Of a stretch of DNA of 64,000 nucleotides, positions 12,597-25,789 are shown piece by piece; position 1 is the first letter of the stretch; each line of letters begins with the position of its first letter. Position numbers and translations under genes: made by a program. The notes under the pieces are model-generated. The model was given only the letters and a program-made list of their open reading frames with translations. It was not told the DNA's origin and did not search any database. Source of the stretch: Piper betle. Lineage: Eukaryota > Streptophyta > Magnoliopsida > Piperales > Piperaceae. The stretch covers positions 1-64,000 of the forward strand of contig JAURVB010008967.1 of assembly GCA_033002965.1 (NCBI GenBank), in the 5' to 3' direction.

Positions 12597-13775
12597 TATG
12601 ACCAATTTGATAATAATCATGATTAATTTTAATAAAAAATACATTGAGTATGTATTAATTTTTCTTGAAAATATATTACATAATACTAGTTTTAGTAAGG
12701 TTGGCTATTTAAAATTTTTATGTCATTAAATTTATATAAACAAACAGAGCCCTAATGTCCATGATACGTTGGATCATTTTAAGATGTAAGTGATCTTTAT
12801 TTAATAAAAAATTTATAAAAATGTCAAGATATATCTTTTCACCAGAATTAGAAAGATTTTTAAAATTAGTAAGGAGTTGAAGTACCATGTATAGTTTCAG
12901 AGAATTGACAAATTAAGAATTATCTTAAATACTGCCATTCAAGTGAGGAGGTGGTGAGATTGATGAAAGGCAAATTTTTAAGAGCAAATATCATAGAACA
13001 AATTTTTCTTTGACTTCTTATCCATTACAATAAATTTAAAGAATAAAATTATTATATTTTATGAGTTTAAAATTGGAGACTTAACAACATTTTCCGTTTT
13101 AGTGAAAGTACTTAATCCATCATTTTGATCCAAAGTGATCTGACTTGAGTTAGTCATATTGAAGAGTGAAGAATTTTTAAAAAAAACACCTAAAAGGAAG
13201 TCTCTTAAACACTCACTAATCAAAAAATTTCATATCGGGTAGTTAGTTAACAAATTTAATTAATAGTTATTTTCTGCATAACTATCAAATGAGTTTTTTA
13301 GTTGGTGAGTTTTTAAGGGGCTTCTTTTTAGGTAGTTTTTTAAATTTATTTAATTCTTTTTATACAGTTTTTAAAAAATTTCTCTTTGAAGAGATGACTT
13401 TAGTCGGTAAATTTTCGGTCACAATTAACTAAATTGTATATTAGATAACGGGTTATGTTGAAACTGTTGAATCATTGATATGGATTAGGCCCATAATAGG
13501 CAAAAAATGACAAAATTTGTTAAAGCACATGAGTTATATATAAAATGTTAAAAACGGTCCATCCAATACACATCGAGTTAAAAATTGGAAATATACTTGC
13601 AACCTTATAGATCCTTAATTTGAATTAATTATTTTTTAAAGGATTAATTTAAGCCATTAATTTTGTTAAACTAAACAAAACCGGAAGCCAAGCCGCGTCA
13701 GCGAGCGAAGGCGTGAACACGTGTGTTGACGAGCAGAGTGAGGGGCAGCGGTGGGGCGTGTCGAGGAGGCGGCCC
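12597..13775. other. Intergenic region upstream of BGAL17
   Basis: AT-rich single-copy-looking DNA with no gene recognised. It separates the transposon nest from BGAL17 and probably holds the BGAL17 promoter and 5' untranslated region. Confidence 0.5.
13536..13544 (+). promoter_or_regulatory. Possible TATA box of BGAL17
   Basis: TATATATAA-type sequence about 230 bp before the first in-frame ATG, in the right orientation. The region is AT-rich, so chance occurrence is likely enough to keep confidence low. Confidence 0.35.
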
Positions 13776-16700
13776 ATGAGGGATCGGACTTCCACGGTGA
13801 TGGTGGGTGGTGGTAGGTGGATGGCAAGGACGTGCAGGAACCTCCTTCTCCTCCTCCTCCTCCTCGTCGCCCTCGCCGCTTTCTCCCCTGCCTTGGCCCC
13901 TCTCCCTTCCCGCCATCTCCCTCATCTCGGGGTACCACACTTTTCCTTGCATTGTTTTTTTTTTTTTTAAAAAAAGCAAAGACAAAAGTTGTTATTCCTA
14001 AAGCCTCTTTGGAATGTGTCGTTGAAAATTTGACTAGGCTGGTGCTCGCCGCTTTGAGATTTATGACGACCAGTTCTGGAAGGACGGCGTTCCCTTCAGG
14101 ATCATCGGTGGTGATCTTCATTATTTCCGCATTCATCCACAGGTGGGTAGACTTGCCCTCACTTACCCATCTCCTAGTTTCCTTGGTTTTTGGTTTTCTT
14201 TCGTTTATTTGTTTGGTATTTTGACGCTAGGAGCTGAATTTGGCTGCCGTGTGATACAACTTATCAGTGCTAGTTGTTGTGATGGTGTGTTTACTGAAAA
14301 GAATACTGGGAATTTACTGAAGGAGTAGGTTGTTAAAAGAAAATGAAAGTCACTATGTTCATATTCATTTCATAGCAAGTCATGGATATTCTATCCATGT
14401 AAGGGTTTAAATTTAAGCTGAAATTGAGTTTGATGACCAGTGGAGTGACTCCTTACTTTGGGCAGAAGTGATTGCTAAACTTGGTTTCGGATTGATACTT
14501 ACACTGTGGGCTTGGTTAGTAGTATGGGGATGAGTATATAAACCCTGTAATTTACTGGTGATGAGTGTTCAGTGCAATTCTGGTGTTGTAGTGCTATGAA
14601 TGCATGAATATATGGATAAAGAATTCATGTGTTGAGCTATTGAGTTTCCTTGGTTTGTGTTATGTTTGGTTTAGTTTGGGAAATTGTATCTGATCATTAG
14701 CTTACTTCGTCCCTATTTATTTTTGTTGTTGTAGTACTGGGAAGATCGGCTTTTAAGAGCGAAGGCTTTGGGCCTAAATACCATCCAAACTTATGTTCCT
14801 TGGAACCTGCACGAGCCACAGCCTGAAAATTGGGTGTTTGATGGCGCTGCAGATTTGGAATCCTTTCTCAAACTTGCCCAGAAGTTAGGGATTTTGGTTA
14901 TGCTTCGGCCTGGTCCATACATTTGTGGAGGTGAATACACCACCCACCAAATCTGCTTACTAGGAGACTGTTTGACATTCATTGTATATACTCTTGTCTA
15001 AAATAGTTCTTCTCTCATATATTAGCTTCTGTAATTATCAATCTGAATTTAACTCATACAGAATGTGTCCGTAGGGAGAGTGGTAGACAAATGACAATAT
15101 TCTAAATAATTGAAAGGAGCAAGGAAATATTTTGTTGAAATTTGACATGAAAAATTACTTTTGGATGGCAGTAAATTTTAGGTATAGGTTTTTTTTTTGA
15201 AATTTATTTTTATTGTAGATATCCTTAGATAACTGCAGTTAGTTTCATGCAATTAAGCTTTTGTACTTGTATTCAATTCTTTTCCTTTGTGTAAGATATC
15301 CTTGTTGTGTATCCTTGATTGTGTTTTCAGAATGGGACCTTGGAGGTTTTCCTGCTTGGTTGCTTTCCATTGAACCAGCTCTGACACTTAGATCATCTGA
15401 TCCTTCTTTTCTGAAACTGGTATGCCTGCTTCTTTTTCAAAGCTGGTATGCATGTTTTTGCCAGGTATTTATGATTACTAGTTATTAAATTTGGTGAAGC
15501 TGACTATTCATTCTGGAGGTCTTTTTTATGCTTTTTTTATTAAAAAAATGGAAGTCAATGGTGTGATGAAGAAAATTTATGAAGCAATCTTCACTTTTAT
15601 TTGTAGTGGGTTGTCATAAGAATTTTATAGCTACACTTGAAGACAAACATGTTGCCATTTTTGTGTTCTATGAAATTTGGTGAATGTTGATTTAAATATT
15701 GATATGGTCTACAATCGTGAAGTGAAGGAGCGTGGATCTGTATCCTTGACTCAATTATTTGGAATTAGTTAGATGATGATAGAATCTTTATCACTGAAGA
15801 ATCCTGCCTTATATCACTACAAAGATTACTCGTCTTCTAACTTTACCTATGCCCCTTGAAGTATTTTGGCATTTTTCAAGGCTGAAAATTGTCAAAGCTG
15901 GAGAAGTGATGTATCAACTTGCGATTGCAATATGATTGTAAGCTTTAGTAGAAATCAATTATTCATGGTGATCTGATAATTTTAACCTTAACTTACAGAC
16001 TCCACATGTTAGAAAGTTCAGAAGTGGTAGACCTATAATTAAGGACGATTGTCACTTCAAAAGCACAATAAGAACACTAAGAGCATGAAAGAGAGGCATA
16101 AATTCATTGATTTCCAAAGACTTAGTTACAATGGCTTTTGGTCAACTTTTGTTACACCTCATAGAGCAATTTGAGATTTATTTGATGAGATTCCTAACAT
16201 AAATGTAGATCCTACATATTAATCCTCTAGGTGATTGGGAAATATCACGATTCTTACTCTAATTAGATGTTCACCTTTTTGCATTGGTTGTGCCATTTTC
16301 AAATTAGGATAGGAAATATCTTCAAACCAAGCTCATGAGCTTATTATCCTAGGTCGGAACAAGTTGATAGGATCCCCCTTTTTATGTCCCCATGCCACTC
16401 CCGTGTGGCGACATGGGGGCGCAAAAAAAAAGGAAAGAGAGGGATGGGCTTTCTCTCTTGGCGATCTATTTCTGTATTGATCATTATATATGTAATAACT
16501 TGGACATCTATTTCAAATGCATATCCTATTTTTGTGCAGCAGGGTTATGAAAATCCACGACTGGACGTATTGTATGTGCCAATTGCCATTTAGCTAACAC
16601 TTATCATTAGCTCTAGGGTAAATATTGTGTGGCACAGAGCTAAATAAATTGTTTTGAGTTGAAGTACTTGTGTATACCCCCTATATAGTAACATATTGAT

Positions 16701-19700
16701 TGAAGATTAGTAACAAAAATCATTTATCATTTATTTGGCGAAGTTCTAACTAAAATCTCTTGAAACTCTATTTGCTCAACTGGCATCAAATTTGTTCCTC
16801 TATTTCTTGGGGTACTTTTTCCTCCTGCTTTGTTGTTGGCTTTTATGTTCAGCTCATTAATACTTGTGACAAATCTCAATAAGTTGGTTACTTATGTCAT
16901 AACTGTTACAATGTCTATTTTATTTGGCAGCATTTTTTTGCTTGAAACTAAATATAAGATACTTTGGATCTTCAAGTACCAACTATCATCTATTTTTGTT
17001 TCTATGCCCAAGGTTGAAAGATGGTGGAGTATTCTACTTCCAAAGTTGGCTTATTTACTTTATCACAATGGTGGTCCAATCATTATGGTACAGGTCAGTG
17101 TTTTGTGCAAAGCCCAACTGTTTACTCCTTGAATTATTGTGAAGAGCATCAAGTGAAACTACATTTCCCTCTTCCCCGTGTACTTATTAGAGGACATGGG
17201 CAGATTGAAAATGAGTATGGATCGTACGGCTATGACAAAACTTATCTTCGACACCTTGTCTCTTTGGCTAGAAAATATTTCGGAGAAAAACTATTTTGTA
17301 AGTCATTCACTATCTTCATTCATTTTTGCATCTGATGGAAAATAGCTTCAATTTTGTGTTATCATAATTATAAATTTTACCCAACTAATGTTAGATGGGA
17401 ATATCATCCTCTGGACCACCACGATGATGTTCTTGATAGCGAACAAAACGTACAAAAAAGAAAATTAATTGTTATTTCTTCCTCTTCTCTTTTTTAATAT
17501 TTGTGATTAGCGTGTTAATTGTCAAAAACAATTTGAAGCATTGAAACATGGCCACTGAGTGCTTAACTTTGGAAAAGGTGAGGCTCAAGTGATAAGCATT
17601 AAATTATTTTTGAAAGCTTTAGAATGGCTTTCTATTACAATTTTTCTAGAACGAGGACATTGCAGGTACACTACCGATGGAGGTACTAGAGAAACACTTC
17701 AGAAAGGCAGTATATCTGGGCTTGGCATCTTATCAGGTGATGCTTGTGGGTGAACCACCTCTGGCAATAACATAAAAATCTCCTAATTATTTTTTTTGGT
17801 ATGAGTGAGAAAAAATCTCGTCTGACTGGCATCAGTTTCTTGGCTGAGTCTAATTTATTAATGACATAATTCTAATTGACTACATCCCGATTAATTGTTC
17901 ATTTGCTTATTTGCATGCAGCTGTTGACTTCTCAACTGGTGATGATCCAAAACCCATATTTCAATTACAAAAAAGTTTAATGCCCCGGGTAGATCACCTC
18001 CCATATCAGCGTGAGTGTACTCACTTATATACTTACTATATTCTAGCTAAAGTAACTCACTAGGCCTATTTCTTAGGGAGTTCTACACTGGATGGCTTAC
18101 TCACTGGGGAGAGAAAATTGCAGAGACCAGTGCAAACTTTACAGCAGTGGCTTTGGAGACCGTTTTATCTCTGAATGCTTCTGTGGTGCTTTATGTATAA
18201 CACCAAACAATGTGAGCTTTGAAAGTGATTCATTATTTTAGCATTCCATGATTCTGTTTCCTTCTTATTTCAGATGGCACATGGTGGTACAAATTTTGGA
18301 TTCTTTAATGGAGCTAATACTGGTGCAACTGATTCGGAATACAAGCCTGATCTTACTTCCTATGATTATGTAGGAAAAGATTAAAGGCTACAATGACACA
18401 ATCATGCTATCTTGTTTTATACAGATTTCGTTCATGGAAATATGCTTTTTCTTTTAAATAATCATCTTAAAATTTGCAGGATGCTCCAATTAGAGAATCT
18501 GGTGATGTGAACAATCCCAAGTTTAGAGGTTTCTTTTCATTACATTACAATTATTTTATCTCTATTCACCCGTCATTGTATCTTCAGATGTATCTGGATT
18601 TCATTGAATCCTATCATAATGTGCAAAAGATGCAATAGTGACATGTTATTTTGTATTCAATTATTCTGGGGATTTTTTTTAATGTTTTTATTGTATTTAA
18701 TCTATCTATTTAATTGGGAGATTTTGTCTATTTGATTAGTTTTGAATTTCTTTAATCATCATTTTACTGAGATGCATTTAAAATTTTAATCCACTTTCTT
18801 CAATGGTAATAATTGCAGCATTACGAAAGGTTATTGAAAAATATAGCAAGACACCTCTTCCTCCAATACCTTATGACAATGAAAAGGGGATGTATGGAGA
18901 GATCAGGCTACAGAGGGTTGCATCATTTTTTGATGTCTATGGTTCCCTATCCAATCCTCAAGATGTAATTGAATCTGAACAGCCAATGGGGATGGAACTA
19001 GTGGGTCAGGTTAGTTTGAAATTATTTATTTATGCTGTTATATTTGAAATTAGGTTGTTCGCTAAGTGTGCTAGGTTAATTCCGCTCTCACATTTTCACA
19101 TAATAATATATGTAGTTATATTAGTGGTAAACTGAAGCTTATCAATCTAGAAACAGATATAGCATCTTGTATCCCAGTCAATGATGAGGAAATTGATGCA
19201 ATACGCTTAAGTATGTGTCTTTCAGATTAGTTTTTGGCAGTATTGAATATTTGAAGTTGTTTTTAGGGTTCTTTATTTCTTCTAATAGGTTTTTGAATGT
19301 GCAGATGTATGGATTTATGCTGTATATATCCGAGCATCAGCCAATAAAATCCATGAGCACACTTTCTATTCCAAAGGTAATTGTTGAATGAGAGTCAATT
19401 TCTGCTAACAATCTGGTGTTTGTGTACATGGGATTCAATGTATAGAAAATAAAAATACTGTTGTTAAGTCATCTCTTGTTTCAGGTTCATGACAGAGCTC
19501 AGGTTTTTATTGCATGCAGTGGAACGGCAAGGACACCAATTTTTGTTGGTGTGATAGAAAGATGGTCAAATAGAATGCTCATTCTTCCTAAACTTAGTTG
19601 TGAATCTCGTGTCAAGCTACTTATCCTGGTACTCATGTCTTGTAACCAGTGACTTTATGAAGTAAAGCAAACAATTTGATTTGAAACCCATGTAGATATC

Positions 19701-21529
19701 ATTTGTGTGTTTGTGGTACTAGTAATCATGCTTTCTCTTCATTTGCAGGTTGAGAACCTGGGTCGTATAAATTACGGGCCATATTTGTATGACAGAAAGG
19801 TACTTGATAGTCTTGAAGTCATACTTTGAGATTAATCTGTATAAGAGAGGCTTTTGAGCAATTATATCTTGTTGAGAAGCATTTCTAGTGCAGAAATTTA
19901 CGTTACATCCTAAAATTAGATTTTAGAATATGTCCTGACCTCTACTGTGTATGAATGCCTTTCTTTGAGCTTTTTGCAGGGTATTTTGTCTTCTGTATTC
20001 TTGGATGGTATTGTTGTGAAGAAGTGGAAGATGTTTCCATTGACATTTTCGGATATTGATAAGGTTTTGAGCACAAGCCCCCTTATCCAACTTGCAGAGT
20101 CTAAAGGAGGTAAGGGTTTATCATTCTTTGGAATCATCATGCTGTAAAGATACATGACAAAATGTCTATGAAAATCTCCTGTGTTTGCTCATTATAATAA
20201 AACTACACAAGCTGTCGTGCCATATGCGGTCAATAATGTAGATAGACTCTAATTTTATAGAAAATCCCTCATTAAATAATGAGATAGATTATAATAATTT
20301 GATATTTTAGAGATAAGACTGATTTTAAAGAGAGACTCTAATCGTATGAGACAAGCTATAATAATTTGATTTATTTTCTTTTATTTTTGTTGTATTTTGA
20401 TTGGTCAAATCTCCTACTTTTCATCAGTGTGTGATATTTAGTTCCCTTTTTATTCGTAAGAGTAGATATGGAAAATAAACCTGTCCATATCTGGCCAGTG
20501 GTTTTAAATTCAGATTTTTTTATCAAAATGTATATTTGGATTACTTGGTATTTATGAGTGTAGAAATCTAATTGATGCTTCAGTATACAATCAGACAGTT
20601 GAATATGACTTATGAACCTTTATTTTTCATTTTCTCATTAAAAAAATTATCATAGTTTTAATCTGATAAAACTTTCTTTGTTTAACCTTTTATAGTGAAT
20701 GACGATGGACCACAATTCTTTAGGGGGCGTTTCATAGTTGAATCATCAAACCGTGTCAAAGACACTTTTTTGTCATTCACTGGATGGAGGAAAGGGATTG
20801 CATTTGTGAATGGGTTTAACATTGGAAGATATTGGCCGGTGAGACTACGTATTAAATCTTAGGTTGCATTTAATATGGTTTTATTTGGTTAGTAATTAAT
20901 ATCTCTACTGGAATGATCATTTTAAGCAATTCATAACACGATTTGTATTTGGATTTTCTGCAGTCAGTTGGGCCACAATGCAACCTCTATGTTCCTGCTC
21001 CTCTTTTGCGCAGCGGAGAAAATATTCTGGTATGACATACAGCTAGATACCTCCGAATTGAAATGCATATCATGCACAAATTTAATGTCAATTAGAAATG
21101 ATTCACATGAAGTGCATGGGATTTATAATCTTTGCAAGCCTTCCTAACATCATTCATGGATGCACCATGAGTTCATGCTATGCTTCCTTGGTCGAGACTA
21201 GTCATCATTACTCCTATTTACCTCCACTACAAATTTATAGTTTATTCTGATTTGCAAGGATGCAGTGATGTCAGTTAACTAGTTTTTGATTCCTCGTTAG
21301 TGCGCATTTAACCTAATTTTATTCGTGAAGTGTCAATTAAAATGGAATGGCTTATGAAGAGTTCTCTCCATTTTAGACGTGTGCATTTTACGCAAGAGTA
21401 TATTGCTATTGTCTTCTCCTCCTTTTGTATTAGGTTATGCTTGAGTTAGATGGACCTGATTCCAACCTCAAGGTGAGCTCGGTTAATCGACCAGACTTCA
21501 CATGTGGCTCAAAGTTGCACCAGCTTTGA
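13776..21529 (+). CDS. BGAL17: Beta-galactosidase 17-like (GH35), 19 exons, two apparent 1-nt deletions
   Basis: Predicted to hydrolyse terminal beta-galactosyl residues; a Leu-rich signal segment ([14 protein letters not shown]) suggests entry to the secretory pathway. Exons by GT-AG sites and phase: 13776-13931, 14038-14142, 14735-14930, 15331-15419, 17013-17093, 17204-17297, 17666-17736, 17921-18010, 18077-18194, 18274-18369, 18480-18528, 18819-19009, 19305-19376, 19485-19628, 19749-19799, 19980-20109, 20696-20838, 20964-21029, 21434-21529 (TGA). About 679 residues, near the usual length. Motifs in order: [33 protein letters not shown], the GH35 signature [14 protein letters not shown] (acid/base Glu in NEY), [18 protein letters not shown] (nucleophile Glu), [35 protein letters not shown]. 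The phase fails twice: exon 6 to 7 needs one more A near 17286-17290, and exon 8 needs one more A at 17969-17974. Alternative starts are ATGs at 13800 and 13821. Intron 1 (106 bp) is the least certain. Confidence 0.9.
16351..16598 (+). pseudogene. petA: Nuclear plastid DNA insertion (NUPT) with start of petA, in BGAL17 intron 4
   Basis: From about 16453 the + strand reads [36 protein letters not shown] protein, which is the transit/N-terminal part of plastid cytochrome f (petA). After a short deletion it continues as [12 protein letters not shown], containing the CxxCH haem-binding motif in a shifted frame, and stops being plastid-like at about 16598. Upstream, 16351-16452 (GGTCGGAACAAGTTGATAGG ... 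GTGTGGCGACATGGGGGCG ... GGAAAGAGAGGGATGGG) looks like the plastid 16S rRNA-trnI spacer. These two plastid segments are not neighbours in plastid genomes, so the insert is a mosaic. It is an untranslated passenger in the intron. The petA identification is firm; the spacer identification is from memory and less certain. Confidence 0.82.
20213..20475 (+). repeat. AT-rich repeat (copy 1), in BGAL17 intron 16
   Basis: Shares with 25500-25775 and 25790-26055 an ordered set of blocks: CATATGCG near the start, TAGATAGACTCTAATTTTATAG, AATAATGAGATAGATTATAATAATTT, a second TATAATAATTTGATTTATT block, then TTTTGTTGTATTTTGATTGGT and TTCCCTTTTTATT. About 260 bp, no coding. Possibly a MITE or SINE-like element; no clear terminal repeats seen. 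Confidence 0.6.
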
Positions 21530-24500
21530 CAACTTTGGAATATCTTTTCCTTTATGTTCCCAAATGGAATGTCTTTTCCCAGTGCAAGCATGAGTAGCAA
21601 CCTTCTCTGTAACACGGATGTAATATTCATTGATGTATATGAAGTGAAAAATAAAAATGTAGATCGAGTTGTGAAAAACAAAAGATGAGACCGTCACTTG
21701 TGTTGGAATATTGAAATTTTGACGTTGATAAAAAGATTTTTAAAAATTTCTGTTATTTTTTGAATCACAGGAATCTTAGTTTAGAATTGATTTATGGCTG
21801 CAGCGCTAACCCGGTGAAGAATAAAATGGGCAACCATGGCTGCAAGTTGTAAAATAAAATGGGGCTTACAATTCGTAATCTCCGTGATTCAGATTTCGGA
21901 GTGTTTTTATTACTTGTTTTGGGAGAAAAAAATGTTCAATTATTTAAATGGAAATCATTTGTTTCATTTAGAAAAAAAACAACTTTTTTTCTTTTCAGTC
22001 ATCTTCCGGATGGAATGTGCATAAATTATGTTTAATTTGAACACTAAATACATTGAAGATGTACTGATTTTTTTATAAATTATATACACGATTCTTAACT
22101 TAAATCTTCGTTGTACGTTTTCAATGGACCATGTCACACGTAGTGATCCAAAGCTCATTTGTGCTGAAAAAAACAGCCCTTTTTTTCATCGGGAAGAAAT
22201 TATAATTAATTTTTCGAAGCTATCAGACCCAAGTATGATGCACGTTCCATTGCGGCACAAGATAAGCGTGTTTCAACTTTCATATGCGTTCAACGTTATA
22301 CTGGAAAGAGAAACTTTGTTTGAGAAATAAATAAATAAATGCGTTTGTTGTTGATATTACAATGCATTGCGTAATTAAATGTATCGAACAAGTAATAAAA
22401 TGATGATTGAATATTATTCCCACAAATATTGGATGCCTTAGCCTTATCTATTACTTTAAGTGATTGATTTAACTACTTAATTAACGAAATTATAAAAACA
22501 CGAATCAACAAAACAAGATAACAATAAATAGTAAAGAATCTAAACTATCTCAATAAGATATTGAGTCAATGACATAAAATTAGTAACAACAAATATTTAA
22601 TATATTAACATAGATAATTGATGAGTCAAATTAATACAATATTTTCAATTAAATGATAAACCTGAAATGTACAATTTGACCTAGTAAATAAGTAATATAA
22701 CTTTGTTATATTGATCAAATTACAACGTGATTGGACTTGATGTTGATGGAAATAAGTTTAATTATAATGGGCTTCTTCATCTTATTACAACCTACTGCCT
22801 TGATATCATTTCACAATCCTTAGAAATCAAAACTAAATTGGTGCATTATGATAAACTCTCTTATGTAAATATCTATGATTATAATGCATTCCTATAGTTA
22901 AAGTCATAAACTACTTCATTTATTGGCATCATCGATCCACCTATTCCTAGATTTAGACCGAATCTCTTAATCATACAAAAAGTTAACTACTTCCTCTAAA
23001 TATTAAGAAGGGGTACGAAGTAATCAACTCACAACTAATCATAAAGAGATAAAGAGTTATAAAGCTATATTACATATTAACTAAGATCAATTTTTCATCC
23101 TAGATGAATACAAAATTACTTTATCAAAGATTCACAAAGCATCAATAAACACAACAAGAAAACAACACGAGAAAAAGAACAAGAAATAGATAATTCAAAT
23201 TTGATTCATTGATGCCCAAACATGGATCTTCTCTCCCTATGCTTGCTTTCTTGTAGCTTGATTCCACGACTTCTTCTTCTCAAACTCTTGGAGTTTCTTC
23301 CTCCTATAAATTAAAACGTGAAGAACTTAAGACTCCAAGGTCTGGAAGAAGATGTAAGTGAAGAAGGCAGCTCATTTCCATGTGATTGAAGATGTATATT
23401 TATAATAAGTTTGGAGTAGGTAGCTTCTTGGTAATTTTTTTAACTTGGCATTTTCCATGAAGGTTCCTCACTGTAAAAGTACTTTGTGTTGTCCAAGTGA
23501 TGATTGCCCACATGTGTAGATTGATTCTAAATTGTGTATCAAGGTGCTCAACCATTGGCTTAAAGTTGTAGCCTGCCCAATTAGATAGAATTGTTCATTG
23601 GTGGGAAGCAAGTGGAGAAATGTGTAGGGTTGCAAGACTGATGTTAAGTGTTTAAAGTATATAATATTTACCATGTTTTTAATGCGATTTTGTACATCCT
23701 GGTCATAAACAGTATTAATTAGGTAATAGTTTACTTTGTTTTTTAGTTAATTAATATTTTATTAGATATGCTTAATTTTGGAGTTTTAATGTAGAAAAAG
23801 ATTAAACAAATTATGCTTAGGAATTTAAAGGTCATGATACTTGGCCCCACCCAATGGTTACTACAAGGAGTTCACAAAACTCAAATGAGGGGAGTGTTGA
23901 TGGTTTTGGGGTGAAGCTTAGTTGGGCAAGTCGAGGAGTTACAAACTGGTTTGGAAACCAAAATTAATTAGACTACGTTGATTTGTAAACACATTCCTTA
24001 AATTCATGTATCTAATGACTATCCCATCTTCTATATAAAGGGGTAGTCATTTATTATTTAGAATATCTTAACTTTTGGCTTAGGAGTTTAGTGAATTTAA
24101 GTAGTTCTAGTTATTATAATTTTTAGTACTTTTACAATATAAGTTCATTTTTTTTCATCATGTTCTTTATTTTTATTATGGAGTAGTCTTTTATTTCGTT
24201 TTAGAGAAGAATAGAACATAACTTGATTTAATTGAATTCATTTTAATCTCTTACTCTTTTTCAATCTCTTATTCTTTATTCAATTGAATTGTTTAAATTA
24301 TCATGTTTTTAATGCTAAGAATAAATTGATCATCTATTACTTAAATCATGAGGTTTAATTAGATTTTTAGATCATGAGGTTTAATTAGATTTCGAGAGAA
24401 ATCAGTTAGATTAGTCATTAATAATTTATCATACGATGAGTTTTTTATCATTAATAATTTATCATACGATGAGTCTTTTAACTTATTTGTTGTTGTGGTC

Positions 24501-25499
24501 GGAAAATATATAATACCGTATGCGATTGTATGGTAAATCTTAATGCATTATTTTATTGATTAATCGATTGTAAGACAAATTTTAATGCATTATTTTCTTG
24601 ATTAATCAATTATCACCGGGAGGTAGAAATTGAGGCAAAATAATAAATGCATGAAGGAGCAGAAGCCACCATGTCATATAATTATCCTAGATCGACAATT
24701 CGAAGGAATAAAAGATAAGAGTAAGATGTGAGATGTCATATAATTATCCTATATCGATAAACCGAGGGAATAGAAGATAAAAGCAAGATGTGAGAAGATT
24801 AATTTCATGTTAAAGGAAATTCGACTCTAGAATAAATTTTATCTAAAATTAAAAATCTCTTTTTGTTATTGTTTTGCTCTTAGTTCTATTTTCTACTATT
24901 AACGTAAGTAAATTTATCTCTTTGTGGGACAATACGTGAAAATTTCTGCACATGTCAATTGTTTGAATAACTTCAATGACGTATAAGTATACACGGTCAA
25001 AACAAGTATATATCTCTTTGAGTTGATTGTCACTTATGTGTGTTTAGGCAAACTATATTTTTACAGGAAACATTATAATTACATCAGAATAAATCAAAAT
25101 TTATAGGATTTTGTGTAGATGTCGCTATCATCTACTTATGAGTCTTCTTCCTCTATAGTGGGGAGCATATGATTAGGATTCACCTACTTGTTTATGATCC
25201 AGATTTCATACTTCCTTCCAAATGACAAAATATTAACTCAAAATTATATTCAAATTTGCTCATAATTCATATTTTGTCAATACTCTTAGAAACTCTTATA
25301 TCTTAGCATAATTGATAAGGAAAATGAGTTAGAGTGCGTGAATATTAACGACATAATAACTTTATTGAAAAGTTATTCGCATTCTTCTAGAATGGATTAA
25401 TGAGTTCAACTTGTGACACAACGTTGTTGCTTTGGACAAAAAAGTACATGGTCTTCTTTTTGCCCATCTTTTATTTTGATCATTCTTACATATACCACT
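21530..25499. other. AT-rich intergenic DNA downstream of BGAL17
   Basis: No gene or conserved protein was recognised. AATAAA-type polyadenylation signals for BGAL17 are possible near 21650 and 21821. Short tandem duplications cluster at 24331-24795 (listed separately). Confidence 0.5.
24331..24795. repeat. Cluster of short tandem duplications
   Basis: Successive imperfect doublets: ATCATGAGGTTTAATTAGAT (24344 and 24372 area), ATTAATAATTTATCATACGA (24418 and 24449 area), a block ending AATGCATTATTTT.TTGATTAATC (24530-24610), and GTCATATAATTATCCTA.ATCGA...GATGTGAGA (about 24673-24735 and 24735-24800). Each unit is 25-65 bp and is doubled once. Confidence 0.75.
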
Positions 25500-25775
25500 A
25501 GGCAAAGATATCACGTCATATGCGATTTATGTCATAGATAAATTTTAATTTTATAAATAAACTCAAATTGAATAATGAAATAGGTTATAATAATTTTATA
25601 TCTTAAATATAGATTTTGATTGATTTTAAAAATAAATCATAATTAAATAAGAAGATAAATTATAATAATTTAATTTATTATCTATTATACTTTTGTTGTA
25701 TTTTGATTGGTTAAATCTCTCACTTTTAATCAACTATTTTTAATCAAAAGTCAGAATTAAATTCCATTTTTATTA
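25500..25775 (+). repeat. AT-rich repeat (copy 2)
   Basis: Parallel to copy 1: CATATGCGATTTATG, TTTTAATTTTATAAATA, GGTTATAATAATTTTATAT, AATTATAATAATTTAATTTATT, TTTTGTTGTATTTTGATTGGT. Adjacent to copy 3 in the same orientation. Confidence 0.6.
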
Positions 25776-25789
25776 ATAATTAGGTTAGA

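Noticed and set aside
16384..16593. petA-like open frame taken as a gene
   Set aside because: Truncated, frameshifted plastid DNA inside a nuclear intron; no route to a functional cytochrome f.
17281..17310. Alternative donor (AA|GTCATT at 17302) that would keep BGAL17 in frame at the exon 6-7 junction
   Set aside because: The site is much weaker than GTAAGT at 17298 and would insert residues unlike the family; a missing A explains the junction better, but this is not excluded.
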